A DNA stretch of 64,000 nt from Nitzschia sp. pyKryTriq1 (taxonomy: Eukaryota; Bacillariophyta; Bacillariophyceae; Bacillariales; Bacillariaceae), in assembly GCA_956465555.1 (NCBI GenBank), contig OY101117.1:1674001-1738000 (forward strand). Reading direction: 5' to 3'. Of the stretch, positions 1 through 8,973 are shown in pieces. How positions within the stretch are numbered: position 1 is the stretch's first letter; each line of letters starts with the position of its first letter. The position numbers were made by a program, and so were the translations under genes. Under the pieces are notes generated by a model. That model ran no database searches. It saw nothing but the letters and a program-made list of their open reading frames with translations, and was not told where the DNA came from.

Positions 1-1286
1 TTGTAAACGTGACGAGCAACTGCAGCAGTTGGGATTCTTTTTGCAATCGAGTTAATATTCTCGACGTGTGCATTGAGTTGATTAGCCTTCAATCGCATGG
101 ACAAGATATTGTCGATTGCGTCGAGGTCAGCTCGCAACGGTGGGTCAGTGTTCTTCATCATGTTCACTGTCTGTGCAAAAAGACTTCGAGCAAGACCGGC
201 GAGAGCAGGGGACTGCAACCATTTTTCCAGATTTGCCGTGATAATCCGCCTGACGTCAGGAATGCCCGCGAATCGGGGGAGTGTTTGTAGAAGTCCAGAA
301 TTCTGCTTGGTTTTGATATCGACTCGTTTTTTCAACGACAAAGATATGGCGCGATGGGCATGTTCCAAATTGAGACCAAAGTATCTTTGTCTCACCTGTG
401 TGAAGTTCAACGTTCGCTGCGTGATTGGATACGAAGGTTGTAGACTGCGCGGAGCCTCACTTGTTTTAGACACAGGGCTGGATCTCATGGCGCTGCTGTC
501 GTCCCCACTAAACGACTTTGCAGTTATCACAACTTCCTCGTCTTCCTCCCCCGAGGAAGAGGATCCTCCGTCATCATGTCCAACAGGAAGAACCGACGTT
601 GTCACTGCTATCTCTTCTTCATCTCCAGAATCGGATTCCTCGCCATTGTCGGTCGACTGAGACTTGGCCACAGGCAAGGAGCTCACTTGATCGTAAGAAT
701 TGTACGTGGCCATGTCAATAGAATCGGTGGACATCGAACGGGCTCTTCCTATTTGTGGGATTGCAGAAGAATTCTGGGAAGCAACCGATGACATACTTCC
801 TCGTCTACGAGTTGGGGAGGAATTTGTGTCGTTGACCGGTGAATTCCCCTCAGTGGTCTGCGCGCCGTAGAATTCGGCAACAGTCCGCGCATCTGCTTCT
901 TTCTCTCCGTCATCCATGGCGTTTTCATCCGTATTCTCGGATGCGTGTGCGAGCGCCAAATTCTCCACAAAGAGGCGACAAGATGCGTCATCAACCCATG
1001 CTCGGGGCCCAAAGCAATCCTCAGAGTAGGCTTTTACGAATGCAGCAGGCCAGTGGTCCAAATGTTCAAAGGCGACGAAAAGGATCGTAGCCGCCAACAA
1101 TCTAACATGAATTTTGGGTCGGGCGTAAGACATGGACCGTTTTGAAATATGTGGAGAGTGTGCAATCTTCATGCTCTTGGATGGAAACATGTCGCCGGGA
1201 ATATTTCCCGCGTCCATCGAGGCCGTGCGTTTCCGAGACCCGGGAGGTATTTGATGCCCCCGACTGGCGCCTTCCGTGGATTCCAT
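1..1286 (-). CDS. INTS1: Integrator complex subunit 1 (INTS1), N-terminal part, cut by window edge
   Basis: The minus-strand frame is open from an ATG at 1286 to the left edge (428 codons plus 2 nt), so only the N-terminal part is present. Two blocks match what I know of the INTS1 N-terminal family (RPB2-binding domain, formerly DUF3677). One is a helical block near residues 55-110 with WPAAFVKAY, PRAWVDDASC and FVENL. The other, near the cut end, reads LQSPALAGLARSLF, MKNTDPPL, AIDNILSMRLKANQLNAH. Between them lies an acidic, Ser-rich linker of about 190 residues. INTS1 is the largest scaffold of the Integrator complex, which in animals and plants cleaves nascent RNA polymerase II transcripts such as snRNAs. 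The start could lie further upstream, because the frame stays open to about 1466. Identification by motif memory is fairly firm; the exact start is not. Confidence 0.75.
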   Translation of the reverse strand, partial: MESTEGASRGHQIPPGSRKRTASMDAGNIPGDMFPSKSMKIAHSPHISKRSMSYARPKIHVRLLAATILFVAFEHLDHWPAAFVKAYSEDCFGPRAWVDDASCRLFVENLALAHASENTDENAMDDGEKEADARTVAEFYGAQTTEGNSPVNDTNSSPTRRRGSMSSVASQNSSAIPQIGRARSMSTDSIDMATYNSYDQVSSLPVAKSQSTDNGEESDSGDEEEIAVTTSVLPVGHDDGGSSSSGEEDEEVVITAKSFSGDDSSAMRSSPVSKTSEAPRSLQPSYPITQRTLNFTQVRQRYFGLNLEHAHRAISLSLKKRVDIKTKQNSGLLQTLPRFAGIPDVRRIITANLEKWLQSPALAGLARSLFAQTVNMMKNTDPPLRADLDAIDNILSMRLKANQLNAHVENINSIAKRIPTAAVARHVY

Positions 1287-1761
1287 CTCGCCCACCGTCG
1301 AGGACAAGCATGATACTAGCGCATGGACTAGCTCCTGATTATGGACGACGGCAGAAATCGCGGGAATAGAATTTGGCTGGGGGAAAGGGATAGACGGCTT
1401 TCCATCGTGTTTCTTGCTGTTGGGTAGTATGGATTTTGGATAAATTCGAAAATGCGAGCAAAAAAGTGAGATCCTCGAAGCGAAATTATTGACCGAAGAG
1501 ATAATTTCCTTATTCCAAGAAGTAATTTCATAGTCCAGCGACTCACCGAATGTGCTGTATCGTCGTGCGGTCAAGTTTCAGATGGTACAGCAAACCAAGA
1601 CCACAAACATAGATTTCACCAAGAATTTTGGGTGACTGGGCCTGTGAGAGGTTATGCAGACGCAACAAGGCCTGGCAACAATGATCCAAATCGGGAGGCC
1701 GTCGCTTCACCATGGTCGACACAGAGAGTCGAAAGACTGCGAATCAATCGCGGTATCAATT

Positions 1762-1890
1762 TCACCTACTGTACCGGTACCTGCACCACCGGTAGTAGGT
1801 CATCGTCGAAGTACCAGGTACAGAATGTACGGTACTGTGCGCCGGTACGTGAACAGGTACATTGCAGTACTTGTACTGTACCGGTATAAA
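1762..1890. repeat. GTAC/ACCGGT palindromic repeat cluster
   Basis: Dense succession of GTACCGGTAC-like palindromes, TACTGTAC and AAGTAC words. Similar clusters recur in most intergenic intervals of the window. Confidence 0.7.
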
Positions 1891-2999
1891 TAAGGCGGCG
1901 CGATCGATGAGCATCTTTCTTACAGTATCTATGTATCCCATGCCGCCAGTTAGTAGCGAGCAATCATCTTGCGATTTTTTTTCGCGCTGAAATTGAATGA
2001 TATGCCCTTTCACTGGAGCCTCTCGCGCTGGCACGCACTTGTAGTTTCCTTGCGCGCCTACACGTGTCAGTATGCTGCGGTGGGTAACTTGAACGATGGA
2101 GGCCACCTGCCACCTGGCTACACTGCGTTCCGCCACCTACTGTGCGTTGCTTGTTGAATTGGGCGTCAGGTCTAGTCGAGCGAATCAGGGGTGTGGCAAA
2201 AAGTGGGATTTACTGTTGTAAGGTGCGTTATCTCTAACGTGATATGAAAATTATAACTTATTTTACTGGTGTTTTTGTCTATTCTCAAACCTTGATAAAC
2301 AGAGAGGAGAACCCCAAGGGTTCGCTACTCGGAATCCGTTGAACCTTTCGGAGCTGGTAATGCCTTCTGCCTTTGCCGCGCTTCGAGTGCGCGCTGACCA
2401 ATAAAGAATAACGGAGTGATTTTTGATCCACTCATTTTATGAGTGGTGCCTGAATGTGCAATCGGCGCTGGACCGATGAATGAGTGCAACTTGGTTTCGG
2501 TCTGTTGGACATTCTTGAAGGTCTTTCCTCAAACCATTTTGGTTATAATTACTTAAGGACAGACAAAAAGCATGCTGGCTGGGCCCAAGGCGTTTGAATC
2601 TGGGAGGTAGTCGCAGATTTCTCGGAGTCCACACGTTCTAGTCTTATACCTCTGTAGTAAAATGTGGAGGGGGAAAACAAGCGTTTTGACCCGGGAAGAT
2701 GTTCAGATCCCCGTTCCGTAGTATTAGTAGAGCTGCGCTCTGAATTTCTTCCCGGGTCGAAGTAGCTAGTTGTTGAGATAAAGACGTCCATTTTATATAT
2801 GCCCCCATTTCGTTAAGTAATTTCTTGGTCGAACCGATGGGAGGACGGACGCCATGACCGCCAAAGGCCAGTATTGAATGATAGCTGTTTTCGTGAAACT
2901 TAGCGGTGACGCACGAGAAGCAAAGCAAGCGGTGAAGCACGAGGCTTCTCGTTGCATTCGTGAGAAGGGGTGAGAAGTACGGTGGATATTTATGTGGAA

Positions 3000-3110
3000 A
3001 TTTCAGCAAGTACCGAACCGGTACAGTACTGAGTAATGTACAAGTAGACCTGGTGTACCCTGTACAAGTACAGGGTGCCCGGTACCAGTACTGTACATCC
3101 TTTTCGCAAG
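3000..3110. repeat. GTAC-rich repeat cluster
   Basis: Repeated AAGTAC, CCGGTAC, TGTACA and GGTACCAGTAC words in about 110 bp, of the same type as the cluster at 1762-1890. Confidence 0.65.
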
Positions 3111-3495
3111 AGGAGACGACTCTATTCCATACTAGCTCTCTCTAGTAGTAGTAGACTAGAGAGGGTGCCAGAGACACTTGTACAGAGTGCAGAATCCACA
3201 TCGCATCACCAGCCACCACGCTTGACTACAGCCCAATGATTCATTGGACTCTTTTCCCCCAGAATCCAGGATCGATATCAGAGTACTAGTCTCTCTGAGA
3301 GACTACAAGTAGTACAACTCCTCCCCGACGACCACTCAGAAGTGTACTGTTGGGTCCCACGTTATGGGGATCAATAACCCATGTGAATGTTGGACTACTT
3401 GTACTTATTTTATGATCTTATTCTTGGTACCTTGTATTCCTGCTTACTAGCCAATGGTACTGGTACAGTTCGTGTAACTCGCAAGGCATTATTTC

Positions 3496-4407
3496 TCAAC
3501 TTCCCAATGCATTGATCAGGCCAACTGTCACAAGCCCTGCTGCGACTGCCAATGCTCCTACCCTGACCGGACTCACTTCCGCACCTGATAATTCGGCAAT
3601 ATCATTCGCTGTGACAGGACGATTGTACCAGCCAACAATAGCAATCCGTTCTGACTCAGTATTCAGGACTTCATGAGGCACTTTATCGCTGTTAAAAAGC
3701 ACTAGAGTGCCTCCTTTTGGAGCAACATCAAGAAAGCTAGGCTGTTCCCCGGGAGGTAGCTCATCACCTCCAGAGTCCATGTGCATGCGCAGCTTGCCCC
3801 CATCCTTTTCGCTCCAATCTTCGTTCAAATACATCAGTAGGGAAAACTTTCGAAGCATCGAGGCGGATCCCGGGATCGCATCTCGGTGCCGTCGATAAAA
3901 TCCACCTGAGGGATAGTAAGCGTAGAGAAACTCAGATATATTGGCATCCAGGGGTTGCGGTAAATCTTGCCGAATTCGATCCAACACATCGTACAGATTG
4001 GAACGCGAACCATTCGGGACGTCATTCAACTTGTTCCGACCCAGAAAGCATGTTTCCGCTACACGAATATTTGTGTTAAGGGTGTTGGTGGAATCCTGGC
4101 CTATCTTGGCAACTTTGAATTTGTCTTTGTCGCGAAGATTTATCACATCCTGACGAAGTGACTCCTGAAGCGATTCCGGCAAAAAATTCTCGATGATAAC
4201 GTAGCCCTTTGAGGTCAACTCATCCAAATGATTTTGTGACAACTGTGGTAAACTCAATGAAGATTGCCAAAGTTGCGTCTTCGTATTATGAAGACCCCGG
4301 AGATCTGTCACTTGCGAGAGGCCTGGGGAGAAAGACCGCGCGGTTTTCAGACCCAGAAGTAAGAGGGTAAATGTCACAATTGACTGACTGCGCCGATGCG
4401 ACATCAT
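3496..4407 (-). CDS. 2-oxoglutarate/Fe(II) oxygenase, prolyl-4-hydroxylase-like, secretory or plastid-targeted
   Basis: Uninterrupted reading frame of 303 aa from the ATG at 4407; a second ATG follows directly at 4404. The double-stranded beta-helix core shows an iron-binding HxD (His174 and Asp176, in FYRRHRDAIPG), a distal His245 (KVPHEVL) and a 2-oxoglutarate-binding Arg254 (SERIAIVGWYNRP). This is the pattern of P4H/EGL9-type hydroxylases, which hydroxylate protein or small-molecule substrates using O2, Fe(II) and 2-oxoglutarate. Residues about 10-22 are a hydrophobic signal segment followed by TARS-FSPG, which resembles the Phe at the signal-peptide cleavage site of diatom plastid presequences. 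A hydrophobic C-terminal stretch (about residues 278-300) could be a tail anchor. The substrate is unknown, and plastid targeting is inference. Confidence 0.8.
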   Translation of the reverse strand: MMSHRRSQSIVTFTLLLLGLKTARSFSPGLSQVTDLRGLHNTKTQLWQSSLSLPQLSQNHLDELTSKGYVIIENFLPESLQESLRQDVINLRDKDKFKVAKIGQDSTNTLNTNIRVAETCFLGRNKLNDVPNGSRSNLYDVLDRIRQDLPQPLDANISEFLYAYYPSGGFYRRHRDAIPGSASMLRKFSLLMYLNEDWSEKDGGKLRMHMDSGGDELPPGEQPSFLDVAPKGGTLVLFNSDKVPHEVLNTESERIAIVGWYNRPVTANDIAELSGAEVSPVRVGALAVAAGLVTVGLINALGS

Positions 4408-4741
4408 CAGATCGACGATATTCAAATGCGATGGTAGAAGAGCAATAGCTTTTACAGCACTAGCTCAGAGCGCCATTGGATGACGGGTCGCTGGAAGCTG
4501 TGTGGTGTGCAGTAAAGTTGTGAGATGTTGTGATGGGTGATGGGCGGGCAATTTTTTTACGTGTGTGGCCCGAAGTCGATGTGTGTCTGACCTTTGTCCG
4601 CGAGTCGGGATCCCTAGAGGTAGGGACTCGCGACTCGTGAACAAAAACTATCGTTTCGGATAATGAATATTTCAATGGCAGTTTGGTTATTGGAACTGCC
4701 ACAAGATGAATTTTGAGACCTAATTGAATGTCAAGCGGCAT

Positions 4742-4769
4742 TGATACATCCTCATGCATGGATGTATCA
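4742..4769. repeat. Perfect 10-bp inverted repeat (hairpin)
   Basis: TGATACATCC at 4742-4751 is repeated as its reverse complement GGATGTATCA at 4760-4769, with an 8-nt loop TCATGCAT. Confidence 0.75.
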
Positions 4770-4787
4770 TTGAAAGTTCAACTGCCT

Positions 4788-4851
4788 AAGTACCAAAAAT
4801 TGGATCTTGGCTACTATCAAAGTACCAAAAATTGGATCTTGGCTACTATCA
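4788..4851. repeat. 32-bp perfect tandem duplication
   Basis: Two identical adjacent copies at 4788-4819 and 4820-4851, each beginning AAGTACCAAAAATTGG. It lies just downstream of the hairpin at 4742-4769. Confidence 0.85.
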
Positions 4852-5595
4852 GAAGTGGAATACTGATGAACTTTTGGAGATCGCTGGACGAAAGTTCAGC
4901 GATCCAAAAAATCATTCTTGCAAAAGGTAGATCTTTCTAAAAGGTTATAATCTTGAGAATACTCGTTTATCTTGATTGTCTAAACTACTCTACGAGACCG
5001 ACTTCACATCAAAGCAACAAAGAGTTCCACTACTTTGACTCCCGAGCGCAGCGAGGGTCATTTTTTCGGCTCCCTGCCCAAAAGGGTGGAGTGAAGGGGG
5101 GAAAGAAAAAAGGGGAAGAAATTCAAGAAAAGGTGCAGCACCGCCCGCCCGACGACCTTCCCGCCCAGAGATTGAGGCGCAAAACAACAAAAAAAACGGG
5201 TGCCCGTATCATCTTTGGTCTTTGCGCCCTCCGGACTCGCACGATCAAAGATTCGGTATCTATTGAAGGTTGAAGGCCCTCTATTCGAAAGAGCTACGAG
5301 TACCATTGCATTCTCTTGTCTTTTGTGCTACGCTACGACGCGTCTCCGACGGTCGTGGCTCCCGAGTCGTCTGTCCTCACAGGGCACGAGCTCTGAGTGA
5401 GGTTTTGGATCTTGTGACGAAGCTGGAAGTTGAAAGGTGGAGAATCATCATCGATTGTCAATTTTACTCGTTGATGGAAGAATTGAAAAAGTTTGCTGTT
5501 CTTCATACAGCAGAAACGCTAGCATGCTGCACCGGGGTATGAGAACCTCATCCTATTCTCTCTCTAGCTAGCGAAAGAAAAGACACAGATTCAAA

Positions 5596-6575
5596 ATGGG
5601 ATTCTTCCACTCAGCCTTCATACAATTGACTACTGCTCCGATGACGGGTAGAGGGGGCTCAAAATTAGCATCACCAACAAACGTGTTTTTGCCAATACAA
5701 TCGGAAAAGGTTGTAATGTCATCCGCCATTCACATGAGGCCTGGACTCCACGACTTTTCCCAAGAGGCGATTGGATTTTTTACGTCGATCCGCATTCCTG
5801 CGGCACTCATTGCTGGCAGCAGCCTCGGAGCTTTGTTTGTCATGATCGCAAACGCCACTCGACCAGAAAAGGAAGCAACCAAGAGGAATTTGATAACTAT
5901 TTTCGTTTACCACACTTTGTCGTTGCTGTCGCTACTACTAAGTCTTAATGTCATTGTGACGGCGACTTCAGCGAGTAACACGATGCTCATCCAAAACGTC
6001 AATCCGATGGCCAAGTCGGCCTACGAAGTCTTGATTCGTGAAATGAAGTTTGAATACTTGACAACAAGATGGAGCTTCTACGCATCACTCTTATGCTTTC
6101 TCAAAGCGGTTCTCTTTCGGACGCTTCTTGAGTTCGACTTGCTGAGGAAAGAGCGTCTTCGACCAGCCCTTTTGGTGACTTTTAGCGTAACAAGTCTTTT
6201 TGCACATATTTTGCACGTGAGTAGCCATGCATCGCCAGCACACATTCCTACTACGTTTAAATTCCTTTCTGTACAAGTACCACCAACCAACTCTCCCTCT
6301 CCCCACCCAAACCCAGATTGTAAATGACAACTTATATTCCTATCCAAACTTCTATCATATGACTCTGGGAGTTCTTCGGGTAAGTCCTAAGCGCTCCGAC
6401 CACGTTCACCTATCCCACTTTCTGTGGTTGCTCAAACGATTGTTCTCTCCAGCTCTATTTTGATCGCGTGTGGTATCAAAAGAACCCAATGCTGCTTCTT
6501 TCGTTGTTCTCGGGGCTGGCCACTCTAGGTACATTGATCTCTCTTGTACCAGGGGTGACAAACTATGGGAAGTAG
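5596..6575 (+). CDS. Multi-pass membrane protein of unknown function, three exons
   Basis: Exons read as 5596-6216, 6317-6379 and 6453-6575 (all phase 0), giving 268 aa. The introns begin GTGAGT and GTAAGT and end CAG. Without splicing, the frame runs into low-complexity Pro/Ser codons and stops. Hydrophobic segments lie at about residues 65-88, 98-125, 158-176, 190-208 and 243-262, indicating four or five membrane spans. A conserved-looking luminal or loop segment NDNLYSYPNFYHMTLGV spans the first splice junction. I recognise no family. The first 45 residues have alternative Met codons, so the true start could be later. The gene converges with TRMT112. Confidence 0.65.
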
Positions 6576-7237
6576 GCTCCTCTGGCGCAAGTCAGCGGTC
6601 GATCACGTCACGGCTTCCATAGTTGTTCGATCTACAACGCTTCGCCAGTAACATGGATTCTTCTGCACCAATCGGGCAATGTACCGGTGAATCAGCCGCA
6701 CAACTTCTCGCTGTAGTATTTCATAGTACTCAATGTCATGTAGCCCAAACGACATCTTTGTTACTCGTAGGGTGTCACGTGCGGCAAGAGTACTGGTACT
6801 GCATATGACGCGTGGGTCGGGTGGAGCGAACGCTTGGTCCTACCGTAGTCCTTATAGGGGTATCAAAACACTATTTTAAATCAAGGAAAACAAGCTGAAC
6901 TGCTGTGTATTCCATTCAAGATCGGTCCTCCTCGTATACTGCAGCCAAACTAGATAGACTCTACTAGAGATGATTCGCCACATAAAACAGAAGGGAATGG
7001 GCGCAGCAGATTACTTCAAACTGGTACGCGTTCCCAACATGACCGTATTCTGTCGACCCTTTTTCTTGTTCAGATTTTTTGTTCGATTTCTTCGTGACAT
7101 TCTGCAAACTCCCTTGTGCTATAAGATAAACACAAATTCGATCACGCATCGCCATCTCTGGAACCTCGACATCCTTCTTCAACTTTCGAATTTACCGCAA
7201 CCAATCTCCATCCCGAATAACCTGTCCGCTGCTTTGT
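6576..7237. other. Convergent intergenic region
   Basis: About 660 bp between the convergent 3' ends of the membrane-protein gene and TRMT112. I see no supported gene, only short shadow frames. Confidence 0.5.
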
Positions 7238-7769
7238 TCACAGTCGCACTTTTTCGCATTCGTCCTCTTCCAACATCATGTTCGGGATCCCGTCAGTGAC
7301 GGGAAATTCCCTACCTGTCACGGGACATGTTAGCATACCCTTCACTAAATGGATATTCATCAAAATATGATACAGCGCCTTGAGAAAGTTCGGGTCTTCA
7401 GCGAGAGACTCTGTCAAGGTTGGTGGCAATGTTTTGATTCCCATGTCGGAAGCTGCCTGCTCAGAAGGGGGTAGTGATGTGAGGAGTGGAATGGAATGAA
7501 GCGAAGTCGGTTTCCTTGACACAAAAACTCCATATGGCCACACACATAATATTTCAATTTTCACAATATCCACCTCTTACCTGTACCAGTGCCGGCCAAT
7601 CCAGCGAGGGGAGAACATGCTTGACGAAAGAAATTCCATGGTCGCTCACAGCTCCGGCGTCAGGATTGTCGACAACCTTGACTTCTACCGCCGTAATCTT
7701 GAGTGGAAAGCCCTTGCCGTTGGCCTCCTTGGTATTGTTTCGCATTGTGTTATGGGTCAAAAGCCGCAT
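7238..7769 (-). CDS. TRMT112: TRMT112 methyltransferase activator, two exons
   Basis: Exon 1 is 7769-7581 (63 codons) and exon 2 is 7456-7238 (73 codons with stop), phase 0, with a 124-nt intron from GTAAGAGG to GAGCAG. The protein is 135 aa, the usual size for Trm112. Diagnostic features are the start MRLLTHNTMR, SLDWPALVQAA across the splice, LPPTLTESL, the helix HILMNIHLVKG, then LTCPVTGREFP and the C-terminal GIPNMMLEEDE. TRMT112 is the small partner that stabilises several class I methyltransferases acting on tRNA, rRNA and translation release factor (Trm9/ALKBH8, Trm11, BUD23, MTQ2/HEMK2 families). The zinc-binding Cys set of yeast Trm112 is largely missing here, as in many other TRMT112 proteins. 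Confidence 0.93.
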
Positions 7770-7876
7770 GTTTCACGTCAATGTTTCACTCGTTGTAGAG
7801 CTATCAAGATGTCACTAATCTCTCAAAGGATGATGATCATGCAAGTGGCGGTTGGCGGTCACTTGTTGGTTGGTCG

Positions 7877-7930
7877 TTCAATGTTCAATGTCAATGTCAA
7901 TGTTCAATGTTCAATGTTCAATGATCAATG
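7877..7930. repeat. TCAATG short tandem repeat
   Basis: Eight to nine copies of TTCAATG / TCAATG in a row, just upstream of the TRMT112 start. Confidence 0.75.
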
Positions 7931-8136
7931 ATGTGTACAAGTACCGGTATTGTACTTTCGGCGAAACGTTGACACGTGGAATGCTGCTGCGTGTTCGCCC
8001 AATTCTACCGGTAGTAGGACGTACGTCGTAACAGTAGAATTCATTCGGTCCCCGATGTAAATCTGACTGGCTCGACTAATCTCAAGATGCCGTCTTTCCT
8101 TCTGGTGTTGGCTCAATTATACCGGTACAGCAGTAG

Positions 8137-8373
8137 TGGGGGCGAATCAGCGCACACGCGCATGAAGGAAATAATCTACTGGATGCACAGCAATTGGCAC
8201 AGATCGTCAATGCGATCCAGCCATTGATCAATCCTCAGCAATTGCCGCAACCACCGGCACAATTCTCCTTGACACCTTATGGTCGAGTACTGGACCCATT
8301 GAGCAAAAGAGATGGGGACCTATACTCACAAGCAATCAAAAAGTTCGTGAGAATATGGGATCTCCGAGAATGA
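8137..8373 (+). pseudogene. Possible decayed Copia-type gag fragment
   Basis: An open frame without its own good start codon ends at a TGA at 8371-8373. The translation has a Gln-rich helix (DAQQLAQIVNAIQPL), a Pro/Gln linker and then FSLTPYGRVLDPL...DGDLYSQAIKKF. I recall this arrangement from the N-terminal part of gag-like proteins of diatom Ty1/Copia elements (LTP...VLD...G...Y..A). No further gag or pol follows, so this would be a fragment. The assignment is inference and weak. Confidence 0.3.
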
Positions 8374-8855
8374 CGTGACGCCCATGACGCGCACTGAACG
8401 GAGAAGATCTTGTATAAACATCTTGAGGTGGTCTACTATGACACTTCGACCTCCGGAATGACCCTCTGCGAGAAGCAAGAGAGATCAAGCGATACAGAAT
8501 GTATATTAATATATGTCACAATTAATTCGTAGCTCAACCTTAAAAAGCAAAATCAGTTCACACCTTGTTCCATGGGAGTGCAATACCCCGACGACTCTTA
8601 TTTACCCCTGATGAAGAAGGAATACTATGGGTTGATCGTACTAGTCGTATTGGCTTTTTTGGAGTCGTGTGGGACATGCTTACTTAGAGAAAACAATTCC
8701 GTTTCTTCTAATTACCAAAAAAGTGTGACTGCCAACTCTTTTGCTGTATATGTGACTGAATATTTTTCAATGATCCGACAGCCGACCAATTTACAAAGTA
8801 CAAGACTAAAGACAAAAAATAGTATTTTCATGAAATAAGGAGAAGAATCATCATG

Positions 8856-8892
8856 AACAATAACAACAACAACAACAACAACAACAACAATA
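8856..8892. repeat. (AAC)n microsatellite
   Basis: About 12 AAC units, 80 bp upstream of the ATG at 8974. The short poly-Asn frame running through it is not considered a gene. Confidence 0.8.
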
Positions 8893-8973
8893 ATCTGTTG
8901 AACTGTAAAGATTCGAAGTACCACTTTCGAAACAACTTTCCGAGTCTACCAAGCAAGAAGGGTAGAGCCTATC

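Larger units (their letters stand above)
1287..3495. other. Intergenic region without a supported gene
   Basis: About 2.2 kb between the INTS1-like gene start and the 3' end of the oxygenase gene. It contains two GTAC-rich palindromic clusters (1762-1890 and 3000-3110), a block of TAG/CTC-rich short repeats near 3130-3330, and small hairpins. Short open frames on both strands (for example minus strand 2644-3009) show no recognisable family motif, and I do not call them genes. Confidence 0.5.
4408..5595. other. Intergenic region without a supported gene
   Basis: About 1.2 kb between the divergently transcribed oxygenase gene and the membrane-protein gene at 5596, so it should hold both promoters. 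It contains a perfect hairpin at 4742-4769 and a 32-bp tandem duplication at 4788-4851. Short frames on both strands carry no recognisable domain. Confidence 0.5.
7770..8973. other. Intergenic region between TRMT112 and the gene at 8974
   Basis: About 1.2 kb containing a CAATGT-type short tandem repeat (7877-7930), isolated GTAC palindromes near 7935 and 8120, a decayed gag-like frame (8137-8373) and an AAC microsatellite (8856-8892). An 88-codon frame at 8572-8838 has one hydrophobic stretch but no other support. Confidence 0.5.

Noticed and set aside
97-660. 187-codon plus-strand frame overlapping the INTS1 region
   Set aside because: It is a shadow of the minus-strand INTS1 coding frame, which carries the recognisable family blocks.
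2298-2400. Possible tRNA because of a GGGTTCGC word
   Set aside because: No acceptor stem or D arm can be paired around it.
2644-3009. 121-codon minus-strand frame
   Set aside because: No domain, no good codon or context support, and the upstream end lies in a GTAC repeat region.
8572-8838. 88-codon plus-strand frame with a hydrophobic segment
   Set aside because: Short, no family resemblance, unsupported context.
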